Part shown: positions 39,385-47,388 of the stretch, one piece after another | Numbering within the stretch: the stretch's first letter is position 1 | How the letters are laid out: every line of letters begins with the position of its first letter | Source: Anaerolineales bacterium | GTDB lineage: Bacteria > Chloroflexota > Anaerolineae > Anaerolineales > UBA11858 | Direction: 5' to 3' | Assembly (NCBI GenBank): GCA_016785015.1 | Contig: JADHTJ010000001.1 | Coordinates: forward strand, 41,028-105,027 | Length of the DNA: 64,000 nt | Made by a program: the position numbers and the translations under genes | Notes under the pieces: model-generated | The model's database searches: none | The model's input: the letters and a program-made list of their open reading frames with translations, nothing else | What the model was told of the DNA's origin: nothing

Positions 39385-40518
39385 CTAATCAATTTTCAAC
39401 CAATAATCACCAACCTTGTATTTCGACATCTTTTTTTCATCTAATTCTGCGCCCAAGCCCACGCGATCTTGCGGCACGATGATCTCTGCCCCATCGTAAA
39501 GCACCGGCTCTTTGAGAATATCATCCTTGAGGCGGCGCACCGATGTCAGCGCGTGACCGATTTCAAACAAGCCAGGAGTCGATGCAGCAAAATGCAGCCC
39601 AGACATCACGCTGACACCCATTTCGATCATCGAGTTGATGAACATCTTTCCACCAGATGCATCCACAAGGGCAGCAATCTTTTTGGCGTTGAGCAGGCCG
39701 CCCTGTTTGGTGGTTTTGATGCTGTAGAAATCGGCCGCACGCTTTTTGATGATGCGCAAAGCATCCTGGGTGCTAGAGAGACTCTCGTCAACGCCAACGG
39801 GGATATTAACAGAGCGAACAATCTCGGCCATACCATCCAGATCGTGGCGGGGAACCGGCTGTTCGATCATGGCGACGTTATATTCTTCGAGTTGTTTGAT
39901 CGTGTTGATGGCTGTCCCCACAGTCCAGCCCTGGTTAGCGTCACAGCGGATATGGACATCTGTTCCAACCTCGTTGCGGACTGCTGCCACCCGGGCAATG
40001 TCTTGCTCTGGAGGCAAGATGCCCAATTTCAAGCCAATGGTGCCATAACCTTCCTCGGCTTTGGCTGCGGCTTCGCGGGCATTGACATCGGGCGGCTCGC
40101 TGCCCAAGGACCACATAATTGGAATGCGCTCACGTACCAACCCGCCCAGTAATTGGTAGACTGGAACCCCCAGTGCTTTACCCAAAAGATCATGACAGGC
40201 CAGATCAACGGCGGCTTTGGCGAAAGGATTTCCCACACAAACAGCATCCATGCGTTTGTGGATAGCCTCGATTGCTAATGGATCCATGCCCAAGACCGCC
40301 GGACCGAGGTGATGCCTTAGCATGGTCATCACAGTGTGCTGGCTCTCACCGGTGAACATCAAAGCTGGATCGGTTTCCCCAACCCCAATTAACCCCTCGT
40401 CCGTATAGATTTCTAGAATAATGGATTGTGTGCTGGTTATTGTTCCCATCACCGCGATGTGATAGCTTTTCAGCGTGGGGATATTGACAGCACTAATGTT
40501 GAGAGCGGTAATTCTCAC
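39385..40518 (-). CDS. Mandelate racemase/muconate lactonising enzyme superfamily protein
   Basis: A 377-aa enolase-superfamily enzyme. The GTG start at 40518 is chosen because an AAGGGAG box sits 7 nt upstream; the 100-codon extension in the track is read from repeat DNA. Catalytic residues typical of the dipeptide epimerase/MLE branch are all visible: K164 (GLKLG), D193 (RCDANQGW), E219 (MIEQP), D244 (GVDES) and K268 (SIKTTKQGG). A K-K pair like this supports racemisation or cycloisomerisation. Being the first gene before two opine-dehydrogenase-like genes, it may epimerise an amino acid derivative. The substrate is unknown. Confidence 0.92.
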   Translation of the reverse strand: MRITALNISAVNIPTLKSYHIAVMGTITSTQSIILEIYTDEGLIGVGETDPALMFTGESQHTVMTMLRHHLGPAVLGMDPLAIEAIHKRMDAVCVGNPFAKAAVDLACHDLLGKALGVPVYQLLGGLVRERIPIMWSLGSEPPDVNAREAAAKAEEGYGTIGLKLGILPPEQDIARVAAVRNEVGTDVHIRCDANQGWTVGTAINTIKQLEEYNVAMIEQPVPRHDLDGMAEIVRSVNIPVGVDESLSSTQDALRIIKKRAADFYSIKTTKQGGLLNAKKIAALVDASGGKMFINSMIEMGVSVMSGLHFAASTPGLFEIGHALTSVRRLKDDILKEPVLYDGAEIIVPQDRVGLGAELDEKKMSKYKVGDYWLKID

Positions 40519-40825
40519 AGGTAGCTCCCTTGGCAATGGGAGCATTCTACTACATTTATATTGTCCAGACAGATGTTTGCAGAATAGTTGTAGGGCGTAT
40601 GTCCTTACACGCCGAGGTTTTATGAAAAATCTCGGCGGATATCGAAATCCGGTAGGACGGTACTTAACCGTGGATATTGAACTCAGCCGCAGAACTGTCA
40701 TTCTGAGGAGCGAAGGAAGCGAAGCGGCTGAAGCGACGAAGAATCTTACTCTTTGAGTGACAAATACATAGATTCTTTGCTCCCACCGAAGGTGAAAGTG
40801 TTTGGGGACAGCCAACAACCAGAAC
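40519..40825. other. Intergenic region with 144-bp repeat
   Basis: No gene is present. It holds a CGCCGAG..CTCGGCG inverted repeat near 40611-40637 and the second copy of the 144-bp element. The track's extension of the epimerase ORF is translated from this DNA. Confidence 0.6.
40651..40794. repeat. 144-bp dispersed repeat, copy 2
   Basis: GGTAGGACGGTACTTAA at the start, TGTCATTCTGAGGAGCG inside, and TGCTCCCACCGAAGGTG at the end. Same length and orientation as 28096-28239. It is non-coding. Confidence 0.85.
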
Positions 40826-41047
40826 TTAGTTTGAAGATCCGCTCAAAGGGTTCTGTCTCTTGAATAATAATTCTAATCCCCTGGCGCGTTCGGCTCTGGT
40901 TTCAAAGGTATCCAGGTATAACAGCAGAGCCTTACCATTGTGCGGGTCATTATTGAGCACAGTCAGCAAGAGCTTACGTGCATCAGCCTTTTTCCCTGAG
41001 TCGGATAACATCAAGGCCTGATTGAGCAATCTTTTGGTGGATGGCAT
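40826..41047 (-). CDS. Small hypothetical helical protein (TPR-like)
   Basis: A 73-aa protein, MPSTKRLLNQALMLSDSGKKADARKLL and onward, ending LFKRQNPLSGSSN. The helix-turn-helix spacing with A/L/Y positions (NQALMLSDSGKKADARKLLL, then NDPHNGKALLLYL) resembles one and a half TPR units. The ATG at 41047 is preferred, with a GGGAAGGGGG box 9 nt upstream; two upstream starts are possible. The function is unknown. Confidence 0.55.
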   Translation of the reverse strand: MPSTKRLLNQALMLSDSGKKADARKLLLTVLNNDPHNGKALLLYLDTFETRAERARGLELLFKRQNPLSGSSN

Positions 41048-41157
41048 AAACATCACCCCCTTCCCTTTGATTCGATTTAGAAATCTAAACTCCATACTCT
41101 TTCCCCTTTAATGGCAAGGGAGGGATCCCCCTCACCCATCCCTCGCCCTAGTACTAG

Positions 41158-43074
41158 TTATTTGTTGGCAGCCTGATTCTCCCAAATGATGACCATCGAT
41201 TGCGCTGCGATAACCACATCCAAGTCGCCATCTCCGTCCATATCTCCAGCATCTAGCCATCTGGGTGACTCGCCGATTTCGCCAACATAGTCCTTTTGCC
41301 ATAACCCCACGAAAGGTTCGGCATTACCTCTCCACAAGATCAATTCTGGGGCATCGTCCCGATTGTTGCTACCTGAGAATACATCCAAGAATCCGTCGAG
41401 ATTGAAGTCTGCAATCGCGAAGGTACTGGCGTGAACATCGGTCTCACCGACATCTGTGCTTTGCCACAAGCTATCGAAGGGTTGACCATTGTTACGCCAA
41501 ATCATGATTTCGTAATCCTCGCGGAAGTCACTGCTAGCTGCCAGGTCAGGCCAGCCATCCTGATCGAAATCGGCCATTATTACTTCCTGGATATCCCCCT
41601 CACTTATGCCAACATTGTTGGGCAGCCACATCCCATCAAAAGGGGCGCCATCATTTTGCCAAACAATGATTTCGAAATCTTCATCGCGGCGGCCACCTGT
41701 AGCAATATCTAAATCTCCATCCTGGTCGAAGTCGGCGGCTTCGAGATCGAAAACACTGTCGTCGGTGACGCCCAAGTCATATCCTGACCACTCGCCAGCA
41801 AATGATCCTCCAGGATTTTCCCAGAGACGCAACTCCACTTCTGCTTCGCCCGCCGCACCGGATACCAGATCAATATCACCATCGCCATCGAAATCCCCTG
41901 ATGTTATGGTGCCCACATCATGGGTAGTCGCGCCAACATCGGTTGCGTTCCAGATTGCGTCAAAGGGAGAGCCGTTATTTTCCCAAAGGCGCACCTCGAA
42001 ATCCGCCGGTTTCGTGTTCCCAGAAGCAATATCCAGGTCACCATCCTGATCAAAGTCGGCGATGGAAAGTTGGATAAAAACAGCGTTACTTTTACCAATA
42101 ATGTGCTCATCCCAAGGGAATCCAATCAGTTCGCCAGGGTTTTCCCAGACCAGGATACGATTACGGCTACCACTATTCCTGGTGGTGATAATGTCCTGAT
42201 CGCCATCGTTGTCGAGATCTGCCAGGGTAATAAAACGTGCTGGGTCTAAACCCGTAGCTACGACATGCCCAAGGGAGAAAGAATCTGAAAGGCTCTCAAA
42301 TTCGAGTTGCGGTGGGGTGGTGATCACACCATAAACAGCTACATTATCCACGAGCATCTGGGTGCTGACAGATGACCCGCCGATGGATAAAGCCTGCTGT
42401 TTGTACACATCAAAATCTATTTGCGAAGTAGATGTATATTTATGCTCGCCATCGCGGAAGAAACTGATCGTACCATTTTCATTAACCTGAATACGATAAT
42501 GGTGCCAGCTATCATTAAGCGGCTCGAACGATTCGAATTCTCTGTCACCAACCCCAAGCCGGTATTCCACATAATTGAAATCGCTTTCTGCCGCAATATA
42601 GATCTCGGCGATGTTCTCAGCCTGGCTGTCGATGCCCGTATAGCCCTTTGAATTTGTTTGACTGATGCCAATGTGAAGACTTTGATGAGTCGCTTCGCTG
42701 GTCTGACCTTTGGCCCAGAATTCAATTGCCGTACCCCCTACCAAATCCAAATTGAAGCGGGACACAACCCCACTGAGGTATTCAACATCACCGTTGGGGT
42801 TCAATGCCGTGCTGCTTTCGTAGCCCATTTCATTGCGCAGCGCCGGGCTTGGGGAACCCCAGGGCTTCCACATCACTCTGTCGAAGCCATTATCCCAACC
42901 TTCTTCGAATACCAGTGGCAGATCGCTGGGCTCATTAACACCAAAATCGATCAATCCGCTTTGCTCATCTTGACTTGATGAGGGTCTGACCCCGGCATTG
43001 AAGACGCAGGCGGAACTGATCAACGTGAGTAAAATGGATGTGATTAGAATTGAAAGGCGGACATATTTTCGCAT
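41158..43074 (-). CDS. FG-GAP/VCBS seven-blade propeller lipoprotein with LamG-like domain
   Basis: A 638-aa exported lipoprotein (signal helix, lipobox ISSACVF). Residues about 60-250 look like a concanavalin/LamG-type beta sandwich (AIEFWAKGQ.., WHHYRIQVNENGTISFFRDG). Residues 265-635 carry seven Ca2+-binding FG-GAP repeats of the type ADFDQDGDLDIA (LADLDNDGDQD, IADFDQDGDLD, SGDFDGDGDID, AADFDQDGDLD, MADFDQDGWPD, IADFNLDGFLD, AGDMDGDGDLD), enough for a seven-bladed propeller. It is likely a surface adhesion or binding protein. The start has a GGATAGGAGACC box. The role is otherwise unknown. Confidence 0.9.
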   Translation of the reverse strand: MRKYVRLSILITSILLTLISSACVFNAGVRPSSSQDEQSGLIDFGVNEPSDLPLVFEEGWDNGFDRVMWKPWGSPSPALRNEMGYESSTALNPNGDVEYLSGVVSRFNLDLVGGTAIEFWAKGQTSEATHQSLHIGISQTNSKGYTGIDSQAENIAEIYIAAESDFNYVEYRLGVGDREFESFEPLNDSWHHYRIQVNENGTISFFRDGEHKYTSTSQIDFDVYKQQALSIGGSSVSTQMLVDNVAVYGVITTPPQLEFESLSDSFSLGHVVATGLDPARFITLADLDNDGDQDIITTRNSGSRNRILVWENPGELIGFPWDEHIIGKSNAVFIQLSIADFDQDGDLDIASGNTKPADFEVRLWENNGSPFDAIWNATDVGATTHDVGTITSGDFDGDGDIDLVSGAAGEAEVELRLWENPGGSFAGEWSGYDLGVTDDSVFDLEAADFDQDGDLDIATGGRRDEDFEIIVWQNDGAPFDGMWLPNNVGISEGDIQEVIMADFDQDGWPDLAASSDFREDYEIMIWRNNGQPFDSLWQSTDVGETDVHASTFAIADFNLDGFLDVFSGSNNRDDAPELILWRGNAEPFVGLWQKDYVGEIGESPRWLDAGDMDGDGDLDVVIAAQSMVIIWENQAANK

Positions 43075-43108
43075 TGTGGTCTCCTATCCACCGGATCCAG
43101 CATACCCA

Positions 43109-43152
43109 CAAGAGAGTCGCTATCCCCCCAAGGGGGCTCATCCCCTCTCTTG
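43109..43152. repeat. CAAGAGAG hairpin with CCCC/GGGG tip
   Basis: CAAGAGAG and CTCTCTTG arms enclose a CCCCCCAAGGGGG palindrome. It lies in the promoter region of the FG-GAP lipoprotein, downstream of the histidine kinase gene. Confidence 0.6.
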
Positions 43153-43257
43153 CTGAGCCCCACATATACTCTGAATAAGGCAATTGCCAATCCAGTACTA
43201 GAGTACTCGAAACATCATGTTCAAGTCTTTACAGTTATATAGCAGATTATAACTTTT

Positions 43258-44205
43258 TTATTGCCGATTTTTATGGTTATAGTCGCTTATTCCCCCATTA
43301 TCACGAAATTCGTCCTTCTCTTGCTCGAGTGTTTCAGAAATCGGCGCTTTGGGCAGATAAAACGTGACGATGGATCCTTGCCCAAAAACACTAGAAATTT
43401 GGATTGCTCCGCCATGCTGTTCAACGATTCGCTGGACGATGGGGAGTCCTAATCCGCTGCCAGGTCGCTGGTTTGTGCGGGCATCTGGTACTCGATAAGC
43501 CTGATCGAAGATATGTGGCAGCATTTCATCAGATATCCCCACACCATCATCAGATACTGAAACCTGAAGGGAAACTTCTGTTGGGCTGATACTGATGATG
43601 ATCTCGCGACTGCCTAGGCGCGAATATTTCAAACCATTATCGACCAAATTCTCAACCACTCGTGTGATCCAATCTCGATTAGCCAAAACTCTTGGCGGGT
43701 GATCGGGGCCGTGGTAAGTCAATTCGATCCCCTGATCAGCAGCGCGATCGGCTTGCGACATGATCACACTGGCAATAACTGCGCGCATTTGCACCGGCTG
43801 CAATTTGATATGTAAGCCGGGGTTTTCGAGTTGAGCCAACATGCGCAAGTCGGCGGTCAGGCGCGAGAGGCGTTGGGTATCTGATTCTATCTGGTCAAGA
43901 TAAATCTCACTGGGATCATCCACCCCAATAACCTGGCGCAGGTTTGCCAAACCACCAAGAATACTCTGCAGAGGGTTCGATACTTCGTGAGAAATATATC
44001 TCATGAAATCGAGATAGGCTTGTTCTGTTCTAGAAACGGGGCGATTTGAGCCAGCATAGTATTCCCCCAGTTCTCTTAGGTGTTTTTGAGCGCGGCGGGA
44101 CCTGTTGAAGAAAATCCAGGTTGAGATAATCAATGTTGGAATAGCTATCAAGGCCAAGATGATAATCAGCAAACCAGGGAAAGCGAACTCAACATAAAAT
44201 GGCAT
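43258..44205 (-). CDS. Sensor histidine kinase
   Basis: A 315-aa kinase with one N-terminal helix (residues 8-32) and almost no external domain. The HisKA box is FMRYISHEVSNPLQSILGGL, where the phospho-acceptor is followed by E-V instead of the usual E-L/I; the HATPase part has N-box VVENLVDNGLKYS, DDGVGIS and GSGLGLPIVQRIVEQHGG. The lack of a sensor domain suggests sensing within the membrane or by a partner. It directly follows the OmpR-type regulator gene (TAG and ATG adjacent) and is translationally coupled. Confidence 0.93.
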   Translation of the reverse strand: MPFYVEFAFPGLLIIILALIAIPTLIISTWIFFNRSRRAQKHLRELGEYYAGSNRPVSRTEQAYLDFMRYISHEVSNPLQSILGGLANLRQVIGVDDPSEIYLDQIESDTQRLSRLTADLRMLAQLENPGLHIKLQPVQMRAVIASVIMSQADRAADQGIELTYHGPDHPPRVLANRDWITRVVENLVDNGLKYSRLGSREIIISISPTEVSLQVSVSDDGVGISDEMLPHIFDQAYRVPDARTNQRPGSGLGLPIVQRIVEQHGGAIQISSVFGQGSIVTFYLPKAPISETLEQEKDEFRDNGGISDYNHKNRQ

Positions 44206-44910
44206 CTATAGGTCCTTGAATTTATAACCCCAACCATGTGCTGAGAAAATATACATCGGCCTATCAGGTTCAGGTTCTATCTTTCTGCGCAATCTTGCGA
44301 TGCAGGTGTTGACAGCCATATCGGAAACATTGCCAGTAGTATCTTTCCAAACAAATTCAATCAAATCATCTCTGGTGCATGGCGCCCCAGCGTGATCCAA
44401 CAGATAGAGCAATAAGTCAAATTCGAGCACGGTTAGGGAGGGATCATTATCGCCAGCCTTGATTTCCCTGCGATCGCGATGAATATGTAGGTAATCATCG
44501 ATTTCCAGCCAGCCAGCCGTTTTCCCAGAACTATTCATACTGCGTGCCAGACGCAATAAGGCACGTACCTCAGCGACTAATACCGGTAATTCAAAGGGCT
44601 TGGTGATATATTTATCCGCCCCAACTTCTAGCCCCACCACCTGATCCAGGGTTTCCTTCTTCTCCCCAGAGATCATAATGATAGGGATGTAGTGCGCACG
44701 CCGACGGATCTCCCGGCAGACTTCCAAGCCATCGACTTTGGGCATGCGCACATCGAGGATAACAATATCAGGCGAAAGACTCTCCAAACAATCGAGGGCT
44801 TCTTCGCCATCAACTGCCAAGGTGACTTCGAATCCTTCACGCTGAAGATAATCGCCAAGAGAAGAGCGGATATTTTCTTCGTCGTCGACGAGTAGAACTT
44901 TGGCTTCCAT
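44206..44910 (-). CDS. OmpR/PhoB-type response regulator
   Basis: A 234-aa response regulator. Receiver residues: acidic pair VDDEEN, phospho-Asp in IVILDVRMPKVDG, Lys in YITKPFEL. The C-terminal winged helix contains LTVLEFDLLLYLLDHAGAPC and DMAVNTCIARLRRKIEP. The gene's ATG overlaps the stop of the upstream fumarase gene (TGATG), and the kinase gene follows without a gap, so all three are one translational unit. Confidence 0.95.
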   Translation of the reverse strand: MEAKVLLVDDEENIRSSLGDYLQREGFEVTLAVDGEEALDCLESLSPDIVILDVRMPKVDGLEVCREIRRRAHYIPIIMISGEKKETLDQVVGLEVGADKYITKPFELPVLVAEVRALLRLARSMNSSGKTAGWLEIDDYLHIHRDRREIKAGDNDPSLTVLEFDLLLYLLDHAGAPCTRDDLIEFVWKDTTGNVSDMAVNTCIARLRRKIEPEPDRPMYIFSAHGWGYKFKDL

Positions 44911-45527
44911 CAGGAGATGAGTTTTTCTAAATTAGCTTTAGATTTCTCTTCAACCACAGCATGCAGGCTGTTGTTGTGCGAGTCCATAGTCACGACGACG
45001 GGGAATTCCTTGACCTGCAGCACCCAGATGGCTTCGGGAACCCCAAAATCCATTTTATGCACACCCAAAACCTTTTCCACAGATTTGGCGATTAGTGAAG
45101 CTGCTCCGCCAACTGCGTGTAAGTACACGCCAGGGACTTCATTACAGGCTTGTAACGTTAGCGCACCCATACCGCCCTTGCCAATGACACCTTTCATATT
45201 GAAGTGGCGCATCACATCACCCTGGTATGGTTCTTCGCGAATGCTTGTGGTTGGGCCGGCGGCGACAAATTTGTAGTCACCCGTATCCAGGCCAGAAACA
45301 ACCGGTCCACAGTGATAGATCACCCCGCATTCCAGGATGGGTTTGATGGCTTCATAAACTTCCAGGTCATCGCCCTGGGGTTCGCGGGTCTTTTTGATAA
45401 AAGTTTCGATCATCCATTTGTGGACGGCATCGCGGCCAGTCAGCATCTGGCCGGTCAGGGCAATCGTATCGCCGACTTTCAAGCTGTGGATAACTTCATC
45501 AGAAATGGGGATATTGACTTTGCGCAT
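44910..45527 (-). CDS. fumB: Fumarate hydratase class I, beta (C-terminal) subunit
   Basis: A 205-aa protein matching the C-terminal domain of class I (Fe-S) fumarases and tartrate dehydratases: VGDTIALTGQMLTGRDAVHKWM, IYHCGPVV, AAGPTTSIREEPY, VIGKGGMGALTLQA and GGAASLIAK. It provides the swivelling half of the hydratase and needs an alpha subunit that holds the 4Fe-4S cluster. No alpha gene is adjacent (upstream is MTA phosphorylase), so the partner must lie elsewhere. It could also be the tartrate dehydratase beta subunit. An AGGAGAATACC box precedes the ATG. It is coupled to a two-component pair. Confidence 0.9.
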   Translation of the reverse strand: MRKVNIPISDEVIHSLKVGDTIALTGQMLTGRDAVHKWMIETFIKKTREPQGDDLEVYEAIKPILECGVIYHCGPVVSGLDTGDYKFVAAGPTTSIREEPYQGDVMRHFNMKGVIGKGGMGALTLQACNEVPGVYLHAVGGAASLIAKSVEKVLGVHKMDFGVPEAIWVLQVKEFPVVVTMDSHNNSLHAVVEEKSKANLEKLIS

Positions 45528-45620
45528 GGTATTCTCCTACGATTTATTGCCGCAGAGACGCTGAGTGCACAGAGCAATTCAAAATGAAATCTCAGCGAAC
45601 GCTGTGTCTCTACGGTGAAA

Positions 45621-46490
45621 CTACTTCCGTAAATATTTGCTTACCAACAATCCTAGCTTGTCCTTCGTTTCATCAGGAATAACTTTTGGATCCGTGATCA
45701 ATGCCGATGCCAGGGTTTCTCCGCAATCACAATCTCGCGCTGCTTTGAAGTTGCGTGCCAAATTTCGCACCGCTTCCTGCGCAAGCTCGGCATTTTGAAA
45801 AAGGGTCGCGATCAGCATTTCTACATTGACAGGTTCCTCGGTCACATGCCAGACATCGTAATCGGTAACATGGTTCATCACCGCATAGCACATCTCAGCT
45901 TCTTTAGCCAGAAAAGCTTCGGGAGCAGTACTCATGTTGATGGCCGACATGCCCCACGAACGGAAGATGTTCGATTCCGCACGCGTGGAGAAGCGCGGTC
46001 CTTCGATGGTGATCAGTGACCCGCCTTTATGGATCGTTCCTCCCGCTGATTTGACTGCGTTATAAACATCATTCCCTAAATCGCTGCAAAACGGGTCGGC
46101 GACGCTAATATGGGCAACCATCCCGCCCTCAAAGAAAGTGCGGCTACGGTCTTTGGTGAAATCGAAAAGTTGGTCTGGGATGACAATTTCACCGGGGGCA
46201 TAATCTTCTCGCAGCGAACCACAAGCACTGACGCTGACCACGCGCTCGACGCCCAGGAATTTCAAAGCATAGATGTTGGCACGGAAGTTGATCTCGCTGG
46301 GGGCAATATGATGGCCTATGCCATGCCGGGCTAAGAATGCCAAACGCTGGCCTTCCAGCGTGCCCACAACAATAGGAGCACTGGGTTTGCCAAAGGGGGT
46401 ATCGATATCGAACTCTTGCGAATCTTCAAATCCGGGCATATCGTAAAGGCCAGACCCACCTAAGATAGCAAGAACGGGATTTTCACTCAT
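45621..46490 (-). CDS. mtnP: S-methyl-5'-thioadenosine phosphorylase
   Basis: A 289-aa trimeric-type purine phosphorylase. Motifs: AILGGSGLYDMPGF, phosphate-site LARHGIGHHIAPSEIN, TIEGPRFSTRAESNIFR, INMSTAPEAFLAKEAEMCYA and VTDYDVWH, where the Asp and following residues mark MTA over guanosine specificity. It cleaves methylthioadenosine to adenine and methylthioribose-1-phosphate for methionine salvage. The TTGGAGAAAATT box supports the start. It is the last of a run of minus-strand genes beginning with the FHA proteins. Confidence 0.95.
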   Translation of the reverse strand: MSENPVLAILGGSGLYDMPGFEDSQEFDIDTPFGKPSAPIVVGTLEGQRLAFLARHGIGHHIAPSEINFRANIYALKFLGVERVVSVSACGSLREDYAPGEIVIPDQLFDFTKDRSRTFFEGGMVAHISVADPFCSDLGNDVYNAVKSAGGTIHKGGSLITIEGPRFSTRAESNIFRSWGMSAINMSTAPEAFLAKEAEMCYAVMNHVTDYDVWHVTEEPVNVEMLIATLFQNAELAQEAVRNLARNFKAARDCDCGETLASALITDPKVIPDETKDKLGLLVSKYLRK

Positions 46491-46507
46491 TAATTTTCTC
46501 CAAGGGG

Positions 46508-46942
46508 TTAATCGTCATCTTCTTTGCCATTGAACAAATCTAAATAACCATCCAGCTTTTCGAGATCAGTTGAATCCGTAGGACCCGTTTTGGTATCAAT
46601 GGGTCTTGAAATATCAATCGGGCTATCGGGTATTCCCAAACCGAAGATGATCGGCACACCACCAATCGAGATCACATCTCCAGGTTTTAGAATGGTTGTT
46701 TGGCTGCGCTTGCCATTGACCGATGTGCCCACAGTTGAATCTAGATCAAAGAGAACATATTTTTTATCGATAAAGCGAATTCTGGCATGATGACGTGACG
46801 TGTGGGGGTTATCGATAATGATATCGTTGTCCTTCTTACGACCAATGTTGAGAGATTCCGTATCAAAGACAATTACTTTAACGCCATCGACGATCAGGAA
46901 TGCCTCGGGGAGATTCAATTGGGTTTTATTCTGAGCAGACAC
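46508..46942 (-). CDS. FHA-domain protein (144 aa)
   Basis: A single forkhead-associated domain (residues 20-110): INIGRKKDNDIIIDNPHTSRHHARIRF, LFDLDSTVGTSVNGKR and LKPGDVISIGGVPIIFG. The GR..SRHHA phosphothreonine-binding loops are intact. The C-terminal tail is acidic and Asp-rich. It should bind phosphothreonine on partners of a Ser/Thr kinase system. It is a close relative of the FHA domain of the 267-aa protein upstream. Confidence 0.93.
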   Translation of the reverse strand: MSAQNKTQLNLPEAFLIVDGVKVIVFDTESLNIGRKKDNDIIIDNPHTSRHHARIRFIDKKYVLFDLDSTVGTSVNGKRSQTTILKPGDVISIGGVPIIFGLGIPDSPIDISRPIDTKTGPTDSTDLEKLDGYLDLFNGKEDDD

Positions 46943-46968
46943 GATGTTTTTATTCCTCGTTTGCGAAA

Positions 46969-47388
46969 TTATTCTTCGATGGTGATTGTTGTCTCACCGC
47001 AGCGCAACTGATCACCAGGGGTCACAACTGTGGGTATCGAGACCCGTTCCTGATTGAGCAGCGTTCCATTGGTCGATTCGAGATCTTCCACCCACCATTG
47101 ACCGCGGTCGAAATTAAGCCGGGCATGATGTGTGGAGACTGTTTTCGAGTCGATAACGCATTGCACAGTGGGGTCGCGCCCAATAATAATTTCAGGTGAA
47201 GAAAATTCTTGTTTACGTTTTGCACTATCAATTTCAATTACGACATTCAGCGGGGTGATTTGTTGTGCAACCAACGTATTCTGCTGATTTTTGAGATCAC
47301 GCCAAAGCAACCAAAGCGCCCACCCTAGAAAAGCATACAGTGCAATTGTCATCGCTGCTCTCAATACCAGCAAGACAATGCCACTCAT
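46969..47388 (-). CDS. Membrane-anchored FHA-domain protein (139 aa)
   Basis: An N-terminal membrane helix (residues 5-30) followed by an FHA domain (IIIGRDPTVQCVIDSKTVSTHHARLNF, VEDLESTNGTLLN). The layout is like FhaB/FipA of actinobacteria, which act at the membrane in cell-wall control. Its ATG overlaps the end of the FhaA-like gene by 4 bp (translational coupling). It probably partners the other two FHA proteins. Confidence 0.93.
   Translation of the reverse strand: MSGIVLLVLRAAMTIALYAFLGWALWLLWRDLKNQQNTLVAQQITPLNVVIEIDSAKRKQEFSSPEIIIGRDPTVQCVIDSKTVSTHHARLNFDRGQWWVEDLESTNGTLLNQERVSIPTVVTPGDQLRCGETTITIEE

Noticed and set aside
39469-40152. 227-aa plus-strand ORF opposite the MLE-type enzyme
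   Set aside because: Shadow of a gene whose catalytic residues are all in place on the other strand.
40519-40818. 100-residue N-terminal extension of the MLE-type enzyme
   Set aside because: Read from the 144-bp repeat and an inverted repeat; GTG 40518 has the ribosome-binding site and matches the family start.
41158-43074. FG-GAP protein as an integrin or enzyme
   Set aside because: Only the calcium-binding propeller repeats and a LamG-like domain are visible; no catalytic residues.
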